The notes below the pieces were generated by a model. It ran no database searches, was not told the origin of the DNA, and saw nothing but the letters and a program-made list of their open reading frames with translations. Source: Planctomycetota bacterium (GTDB lineage: Bacteria; Planctomycetota; JAMOSO01). From it: a stretch of DNA of 10,979 nucleotides. Positions 6,123-10,979 of the stretch are shown in pieces (the first letter of the stretch is position 1; each line of letters begins with the position of its first letter). Location: positions 1-10,979 of the forward strand of contig JAMOSO010000029.1 in the NCBI GenBank assembly GCA_027063065.1, read 5' to 3'. The translations under genes and the position numbers were made by a program.

Positions 6123-8042
6123 ATGAAAAAGGTGTTTTTGGTGATATTTTTAACTGGCTTAGCAATGGTTTCAGTTAAAGCATTAGATGCAGAAGTATCA
6201 ACCTCGGTCGTTAAGGCAACAGGTGGTAATTCTATGCAGGCCATTTTAGAAGATGTTGAAATTAGAGTATTATTAGAGGATTTATCCCGTCGCTTAAAAC
6301 GCCCCTTAGTTTATAGTCCAAAAGTTATTAAAAAAAGTACAGCAAAAGTTTTTATTCCGCGCAATGTTAGTGTCGGTGGAGATGATTATATAGATCTAGT
6401 GAATACATTATTAGAAATAGAAAATATCGCTATTGTAGTTACTCCAAAAATGATAAGAGTAGTCACTTTGCGTGATGCGGCTAAAACGCCTCGTAATATA
6501 GATCCTGCTGGCAAGAGTGAAGACACTGTTATTACTAAGGTTTATCGTTTAAAACATGTTAGCGCTAGTCATATACTGACACCTTTAAAATCCATTTTAA
6601 CTAAAAATTTTACACCCGTTCCTATACCTACACAAAATATGGTTATGATTAGTGATATAGCTAGTAATATGAAATTAGTTGATCATGTTATTGAAATGTT
6701 AGATCAGCCACCAGAAGACATGGAAGTTGAAACTGTGCAATTGTTGTATTCGGATCCTAAAGATGTTTTTAATTCACTATCTAAATTTTTAGCTCAAAGT
6801 CAACGAATACAGGCTAAAATAGCAGGTAGTGTGCCTCCTATGGTAGTGCCAGAACCTCGCACAAATTCAATGTTAATTGCGGGTACACAATTGGATAGAA
6901 AGCGCATTAAAGAAATTATTGCTAAGTTGGATCGCCAAACACCAGACGGTCATAATACTATTCATTACTATAAAGTTAAAAATGGTAAAGCGGAGGATTT
7001 GGCTAAGGTGTTAGAGTCTTTGTTCTCTAAAAAACAAAAGGTATCAGGTACAAAAAAAGTTGCATCGGTTTTAAATGAAGGTGCGCCCGCAATAGTACCC
7101 GTTGTCGATCAAAATGCCTTAATTATTATTGCTGATCCAACTAGCTATGAAGAACTTTTAAATATTTTAGTGCAAATGGACGTGATTAGACCTCAGGTAT
7201 TAATTGAGGCAACCATTGTTGAAATGACTTTAGATAAGGCCGAGGCTTTTGGTATTGATTGGGCAACCGTTAAGTTGCCAGGATTGGGTCAAACTGTTGG
7301 TTTTGCGGGAACTGGTTTTGGTTTGGGTGCAGGTTCTTCAGCAAATAATGTGGCTGCGGCAGTGGCATCAGGTAAAAGTGGTTTGATAGGTGGCATTGTT
7401 AAAAATACAGTTGATACTGATGGTAAAGAAATTGACTTAGTGCCTTTGGTAATACAAGCGTCTAAGGATGACAATGATGTTGATTTGTTAGCTGTTCCAA
7501 AATTAATGACCAATGATAACGAAGAAGCCAGTATCGATATCATAGATAAACTACCATATAACCAACAAAATTATTCTAGCGATGGCAATCCTACTTCTTT
7601 AACTTTTGGTGGTTATCAAGAAGCGGGTATTAAATTAAAAATTACTCCACATATATCTGAGGCAGACCATTTACGTTTAGAGATAGAACAGACTATAGAC
7701 GCTTTCGCTCCATCAGAAATAGCATCGGCTATTGTGGATAGACCTCCGATTGTGTCTCGCCATGCTCAGGCAACTGTTACGGTTCCCGATCGTTCAACGG
7801 TAGTGCTAGGTGGTATGACTCGTAATGATGTTTCTTCTTCTGAAGCTAAAATACCAGGATTGTGGCGTATTCCATATTTAGGTAAATTATTTATGCATAC
7901 TTCTCGCTCAGAGAAATCAGTTACCTTATATATGTTTATTAAACCTTATATTATGCGTAGTTTAGACCAAGCTGTAGAAGCTACAGATAATATTAAAATA
8001 GATGTGGATGAACGCCGTAAAAAATTTAGACAAGGTGAATAA
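6123..8042 (+). CDS. gspD: Type II secretion system secretin GspD
   Basis: GspD (639 residues) forms the outer-membrane channel through which folded exoproteins leave. A signal peptide is visible: MKK, a hydrophobic core to about residue 17, and probable cleavage after VKA (18-20). The N0 domain spans about 36-118; N1, N2 and N3 follow at about 135-195, 200-270 and 278-355. The secretin domain begins near RPQVLIEATIVEMTL (356-370). It contains a glycine-rich central-gate segment (386-424), VPKLMTNDNEEASI (458-471), SRHAQATVTVPDRSTVVLGG (545-564) and IPGLWRIPYLGKLF (577-590). AAGGG (6112-6116) gives a good ribosome-binding site inside the end of leuS. gspE follows three bases after the stop. 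No gspC is upstream. A related secretin such as PilQ is less likely, given gspE and gspF downstream. Confidence 0.92.
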   Translation: MKKVFLVIFLTGLAMVSVKALDAEVSTSVVKATGGNSMQAILEDVEIRVLLEDLSRRLKRPLVYSPKVIKKSTAKVFIPRNVSVGGDDYIDLVNTLLEIENIAIVVTPKMIRVVTLRDAAKTPRNIDPAGKSEDTVITKVYRLKHVSASHILTPLKSILTKNFTPVPIPTQNMVMISDIASNMKLVDHVIEMLDQPPEDMEVETVQLLYSDPKDVFNSLSKFLAQSQRIQAKIAGSVPPMVVPEPRTNSMLIAGTQLDRKRIKEIIAKLDRQTPDGHNTIHYYKVKNGKAEDLAKVLESLFSKKQKVSGTKKVASVLNEGAPAIVPVVDQNALIIIADPTSYEELLNILVQMDVIRPQVLIEATIVEMTLDKAEAFGIDWATVKLPGLGQTVGFAGTGFGLGAGSSANNVAAAVASGKSGLIGGIVKNTVDTDGKEIDLVPLVIQASKDDNDVDLLAVPKLMTNDNEEASIDIIDKLPYNQQNYSSDGNPTSLTFGGYQEAGIKLKITPHISEADHLRLEIEQTIDAFAPSEIASAIVDRPPIVSRHAQATVTVPDRSTVVLGGMTRNDVSSSEAKIPGLWRIPYLGKLFMHTSRSEKSVTLYMFIKPYIMRSLDQAVEATDNIKIDVDERRKKFRQGE

Positions 8043-8045
8043 TTG

Positions 8046-9743
8046 ATGTTAACTAAGAAAATAGTTAATATTTTAATAGAGCGAGGCTTGTTAAATGATA
8101 AGCAAATAGTGGATTTACAAAATAAAGCTAATACTTCGTCTCAGTCTTTTTTAAACTGTTTAAAGCAATCTGAAATTGTGGCAGAGGCTGATTTTTTGCA
8201 AATTCAGGCAGAAGTTTTGCACTTGCGTTACTGCCATAATTTAGAAGATAAAGAAGTTCCAGAAGAATTTATCAATAATATTTCATTGGAGTTTTGTCGC
8301 AATAATCAATTAATTGCTATCGATATAGAAGATGGCGTTTTTTATATTGCAACAGCTGATCCTACAAATTTTTATGCGCTAGATGATTTGGCGGGTATGT
8401 TAGATTCTCAAGTGCAAGAGGTTATAGCATCTAGTCATCATATTAAGCGTTTAATTGATAAAGCCTATCATGCCACAGCAGATACTTTGGGAGCTTTAGA
8501 TGATTTAAGCAACGAAGACACATCAGATTTGCATTTTGGCATAGAAGAAAGTGAAGATTTATTAGACGTTGCCAATCGCGCACCAGTGATTAAGTTTGTT
8601 AATTCAATTTTTACAAATGCCTTACAAAAGCGCGCTAGTGATATTCATTTTCAGCCAAAAACTGATGGTATGCGTGTGCGGTTTAGGGTAGATGGTGTCT
8701 TATATGATTACATTGAAATACCTAAAGAAAATCAAGAGGCTGTCATATCGCGCTTAAAGGTAATGAGCCGTTTGGATATCGCCGAAAAACGTTCCACCCA
8801 AGATGGTAGAACATCATTGAGGTTTTCAGATAGGGAAATTGATGTGCGTGTATCTATTATTCCTACTGTGTATGGTGAGCAAGTGGTTATGCGTTTGTTA
8901 GATAAGGAAGGCCGTTTATACAGTTTGGAAAAATTAGGTTTAAATAGTGACGATGAAGTTAAAATGCGTGAGTTAATTAAAAATACTCATGGCATAGTTT
9001 TAACTACAGGGCCAACAGGTAGTGGTAAAACAACTACGCTGTATGCTTCTTTGATGCAGATAGATAGTGATCGCAAAAATATTATAACTATAGAAGATCC
9101 CATAGAATACCAATTAGCTGGTATTAGCCAAATTCAGGTTGAGCCTAAAAAAAATGTAACTTTTGCTACGGGGTTGCGCTCGGTTTTACGTCAAGATCCA
9201 GACGTGTTAATGGTTGGAGAAATACGTGATTTTGAAACAGCAACTAATGCTATTCAATCGGCCTTAACAGGACATTTGGTGTTTTCTACCTTGCATACAA
9301 ACGATTCTGCTGGAGCTATGACACGTATGATGGATTTGGGTATAGAGCCTTATTTGGTAAGCTCTTCAGTCATAGGCGTAATTGCCCAGCGTTTAATTCG
9401 TAAAATTTGCCCGCATTGTAAAGAGGCAATAGTGCCAGAAGAAGAAAGCCTTCGCGAGATAGGTTTGACTATGGAAGATTTGCCTGATGGTAAAGTATAT
9501 TATGGTAAAGGTTGTGAAGAATGTATGCATTCAGGGTATTATGATCGCATTGGTATTTATGAGATTATTATGATGAATCACGAAATAGAACAATTAGTTT
9601 TGCAACGTTGTGAGGCATCTGCTATTAAGCGTTTAGCCATTAAAAATGGTATGCAAACTTTACGAATGAATGGTGCTAAAAAAGTAGTTGAGGGTATTAG
9701 TACCATTGAAGAAGTTTTAATGGTGACTCAACGTGATGTTTAA
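8046..9743 (+). CDS. gspE: Type II secretion system ATPase GspE
   Basis: GspE is the cytoplasmic hexameric ATPase that drives pseudopilus assembly. I prefer the ATG at 8046 (565 residues) over TTG at 8043, because AAGGTGA (8032-8038) is seven bases from the ATG. The N-terminal part (about 1-150) is the GspE/MshE-type N-domain. The core contains RASDIHFQP (about 197-205), Walker A GPTGSGKT (322-329), Asp box IITIEDPIEYQ, Walker B DPDVLMVGEIRD (384-395) and His box GHLVFSTLHTND (409-420). Cys455 and Cys458 (CPHC) with Cys490 and Cys493 (CEEC) form the zinc-binding tetracysteine motif typical of GspE and of some PilB proteins. PilB of type IV pili is the main alternative; the adjacent secretin and GspF leave T2SS favoured. 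Confidence 0.92.
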   Translation: MLTKKIVNILIERGLLNDKQIVDLQNKANTSSQSFLNCLKQSEIVAEADFLQIQAEVLHLRYCHNLEDKEVPEEFINNISLEFCRNNQLIAIDIEDGVFYIATADPTNFYALDDLAGMLDSQVQEVIASSHHIKRLIDKAYHATADTLGALDDLSNEDTSDLHFGIEESEDLLDVANRAPVIKFVNSIFTNALQKRASDIHFQPKTDGMRVRFRVDGVLYDYIEIPKENQEAVISRLKVMSRLDIAEKRSTQDGRTSLRFSDREIDVRVSIIPTVYGEQVVMRLLDKEGRLYSLEKLGLNSDDEVKMRELIKNTHGIVLTTGPTGSGKTTTLYASLMQIDSDRKNIITIEDPIEYQLAGISQIQVEPKKNVTFATGLRSVLRQDPDVLMVGEIRDFETATNAIQSALTGHLVFSTLHTNDSAGAMTRMMDLGIEPYLVSSSVIGVIAQRLIRKICPHCKEAIVPEEESLREIGLTMEDLPDGKVYYGKGCEECMHSGYYDRIGIYEIIMMNHEIEQLVLQRCEASAIKRLAIKNGMQTLRMNGAKKVVEGISTIEEVLMVTQRDV

Positions 9744-9770
9744 AAATAATTGAGCCATCGGTAGTCGTTA

Positions 9771-10979
9771 ATGCCAGTTTATCAATATCAAGCTTATGAT
9801 GACAAGGGTAATTTGGTCAGTGGTGTTATCGAAAGCGAAACAGACCGTAGAGCTCGACAAGATTTATCTAAAAATGGTTTATTAATAAAAAGTTTAATTC
9901 AAGCTAAAAAAAATGTTAATAAATCAGGTGCAATAAATATTCAATTACCTAAATTTTTACGGGCAAAAAAACAATCTGAACGAATAACTTCGTTTACACG
10001 TCAGTTGGCAACTCTTTTATCTAGCGGTGTAGCCTTAACTGACGCTATTGATTTATTAGTACGTCAAATGCCTGATATTCAAATGGAAAAAGATTTACGT
10101 GAACTAACCCAAGATATCAAATCTGGTTCTAGTTTTGCCGAGGCATTGGAGCATCGCGAGGGTGCGTTTTCGCCATTATATATAAATATGGTGCGTGCTG
10201 GAGAATCTAGTGGAACATTGGATAAAATTTTAATACGTCTTTCACAATATTTGCATCAACGCCGTGCCGTTCAATCTAAAGTTAGTGCGGCTTTTGCTTA
10301 TCCAGGATTTATTATTATGGTGGCATTTGCCATGGTGATATTTATGTTGATCGTGCCAGTGCCTCAGATGCGTGATATTTTAATTGATATGGGGCGAGAG
10401 TTGCCTTTGCCAACAAAAATTGTTTTGGGCATAAGTGATTTCGCAGTGAATTGGTGGCCATTGATTATTGTTGTTGGCGGTTGTTGCATTACTTTGATAG
10501 CAAAATTAAAACAAAAACCAAAATACATACGTTGGTGGGATGAAAAACGTTTTGCAATACCTGTTATTGGCGCGGTGATGCAACGTTCTTTATTGAGTAG
10601 ATTTACAACAACATTTTCTACTTTATTATGTAGTGGTATACCCGCAATGGAGGCTTTAAGTATTGTTTCAAGGGTGATGGACAATAGTTTTGTGGCTGAG
10701 CAAATATCTAATGCTCAAAAAATGGTTGGAGATGGCAGTGAGTTATCTCAGGCATTTGAACGTCAAAAGTTTTTTCCGCCAATGATTACTTTTATGATGA
10801 GTGTAGGTGAAAAATCGGGCAATCTCCCAGAGCTATTAGAAGATATGGGCACGGATATAGAAGAAGAGCTAGAAATAGACATTCAAAAAATGGTTTCAGT
10901 TTTGGAGCCAATGATAATAGTAGCTGTTGCTGTAGTAGTGCTAATGATTATTATGTCAATATTATTGCCAATGCTAGAA
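9771..10979 (+). CDS. gspF: Type II secretion system inner-membrane protein GspF (3' end beyond window)
   Basis: The frame starts at ATG 9771 and stays open to the last base, giving 403 codons. GspF is usually near 405 residues, so only a few codons are missing. It begins MPVYQYQAYDDKGNLVSGVI, the standard GspF start. Two T2SSF repeats are visible: FTRQLATLLSSGVALTDAID with AGESSGTLDKIL, and FTTTFSTLLCSGIPAMEAL with VGEKSGNLPELL. Three membrane segments lie at about 180-200, 228-245 and 380-402. It acts as the inner-membrane platform that binds GspE and promotes pseudopilus assembly. An in-frame TAG at 9762-9764 rules out an earlier start. The 27-base gap after gspE has no strong ribosome-binding site (GGTAG at 9760-9764), which suggests coupled translation. 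Confidence 0.92.
   Translation, partial: MPVYQYQAYDDKGNLVSGVIESETDRRARQDLSKNGLLIKSLIQAKKNVNKSGAINIQLPKFLRAKKQSERITSFTRQLATLLSSGVALTDAIDLLVRQMPDIQMEKDLRELTQDIKSGSSFAEALEHREGAFSPLYINMVRAGESSGTLDKILIRLSQYLHQRRAVQSKVSAAFAYPGFIIMVAFAMVIFMLIVPVPQMRDILIDMGRELPLPTKIVLGISDFAVNWWPLIIVVGGCCITLIAKLKQKPKYIRWWDEKRFAIPVIGAVMQRSLLSRFTTTFSTLLCSGIPAMEALSIVSRVMDNSFVAEQISNAQKMVGDGSELSQAFERQKFFPPMITFMMSVGEKSGNLPELLEDMGTDIEEELEIDIQKMVSVLEPMIIVAVAVVVLMIIMSILLPMLE

Noticed and set aside
7289-7543. Minus-strand 84-codon frame inside gspD
   Set aside because: It lies wholly within the secretin domain coding region, shows no recognisable motif, and is a shadow of the real gene.
10364-10684. Minus-strand 106-codon frame opposite gspF
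   Set aside because: It is antisense to a clear, continuous GspF reading frame with conserved repeats, and has no family features.

Overview
The window is an AT-rich bacterial chromosome segment in two contrasting halves. Bases 1 to about 3600 are a decayed insertion-sequence (IS) landscape. It holds an intact YefM-YoeB type toxin-antitoxin pair and a stand-alone AAA/DUF4143 ATPase. Bases 3634 to 10979 are a dense, same-strand housekeeping block: leucyl-tRNA synthetase (leuS), then the type II secretion genes gspD, gspE and a gspF that runs off the window end. The secretin implies a diderm (Gram-negative-type) cell. I cannot assign a phylum. leuS is followed directly by gspD rather than by lptE-holA as in enterobacteria, and the LeuRS has a Cys-type zinc insert and an [11 protein letters not shown] motif, so a non-enteric lineage is likely. 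Low G+C plus IS decay would suit a host-associated organism, but that is inference.

Left half, in order. First comes the C-terminal relic of an integrase-type transposase (relic D1) with its hairpin-bearing tail. It abuts the first IS66-family TnpC C-terminal relic (copy A). The toxin-antitoxin operon follows, with its own promoter and a YefM-like operator candidate. A roughly 330-base gap without a recognised gene leads to a second IS66 relic (copy B, direct). A short spacer carries a near-consensus promoter, and the ATPase gene follows. Its stop codon lies in the terminus of a third IS66 relic (copy C, inverted). A second copy of the integrase relic (D2, direct) lies 72 bases before leuS. 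Copies A and B share an in-frame TGA that copy C lacks, and copy C carries its own deletion between short direct repeats, so the history of the relics can be partly reconstructed.

Right half. leuS, gspD and gspE are separated by only 2-3 bases and gspF by 27, with no terminator visible, so they look like one transcription unit. GspD forms the outer-membrane channel, GspE is the cytoplasmic ATPase and GspF the inner-membrane platform; gspG and later genes would be expected beyond the window. The main interest is in the left half: TA and ATPase cargo bracketed by repeats, a probable leaderless promoter for the ATPase, and an IS end that defines the ATPase C-terminus. I found no CRISPR array, tRNA or rRNA and no clear sign of an entirely new system.
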